A program made the position numbers and the translations under genes. The notes under the pieces are model-generated. The model ran no database searches and was not told the origin of the DNA. It saw only the letters and a program-made list of their open reading frames with translations. A DNA stretch of 19,776 nt, taken from positions 2,475-22,250 of the forward strand of contig QAXH01004051.1 in NCBI GenBank assembly GCA_004335635.1, read 5' to 3'. Source of the stretch: Chloromonas sp. AAM2. Taxonomy: Eukaryota > Chlorophyta > Chlorophyceae > Chlamydomonadales > Chlamydomonadaceae. Of this stretch, positions 19,715 to 19,776 are shown piece by piece (within the stretch, counting starts at the first letter, position 1; each line of letters starts with the position of its first letter).

Positions 19715-19776
19715 CACCTGCACCTGCACCTGCACCTGCACCTGCACCTGCACCTGCACCTGCACCTGCACCTGCA
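19715..19776 (+). repeat. CACCTG hexamer array, runs off the window
   Basis: Ten uninterrupted copies of CACCTG plus two bases reach the last base. Each unit is an E-box (CAGGTG on the minus strand). The full length is unknown. Confidence 0.97.

Overview
The window looks like nuclear DNA of a green alga (Viridiplantae, probably a chlorophyte; I cannot name the genus). Two spliced plus-strand genes can be supported. Introns are dense and carry many minisatellites, and the ORC1 gene has the plant-type layout with a PHD finger set inside the BAH domain.

Layout. Positions 1-1330 are repeats: a telomere-like patch, a GCTTTC hexamer run, a G-rich GGGACC tract, a 20-bp minisatellite and two diverged duplications. 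Positions 1330-1720 form a GC-rich island with a 125-bp tandem repeat. Gene 1 (about 1761-4663) is a multi-exon gene with a PD-(D/E)XK nuclease-like motif followed by a degenerate protein-kinase-like domain. This layout recalls the nuclease-kinase proteins of the Crinkler (CR) effector class. One exon has either a frameshift or a 46-nt intron. Positions 4664-7000 are intergenic, with small repeats and no supported gene. Gene 2 (about 7140-17316) is ORC1, the large subunit of the origin recognition complex. I could trace it through 25 exons that join in frame to 913 codons plus a stop: basic N-terminus, BAH with embedded PHD, acidic linker, AAA+ ATPase and C-terminal winged-helix region. Positions 17317-19776 hold a probable 3' UTR followed by tandem repeats, three TGACGT-type sites and a CACCTG hexamer array that runs off the end.

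The most unusual signal is inside ORC1. Several introns hold diverged local copies of a neighbouring splice junction: exon tails with their 5' splice site (9396-9435, 9964-9985, 13197-13252), or intron ends with their 3' splice site (12030-12073, 14181-14226, 16989-17042). One ORC1 intron uses a GC donor. Another holds a foldback element with arms of about 57 bp. Two introns hold independent 16-bp minisatellites.

The two genes share a strand, but nothing in the sequence ties their functions together. ORC1 acts in the nucleus in replication licensing; E2F-like sites upstream fit S-phase control. All exon models were joined by hand from reading frame, splice consensus and remembered family features, and no alignment was run.
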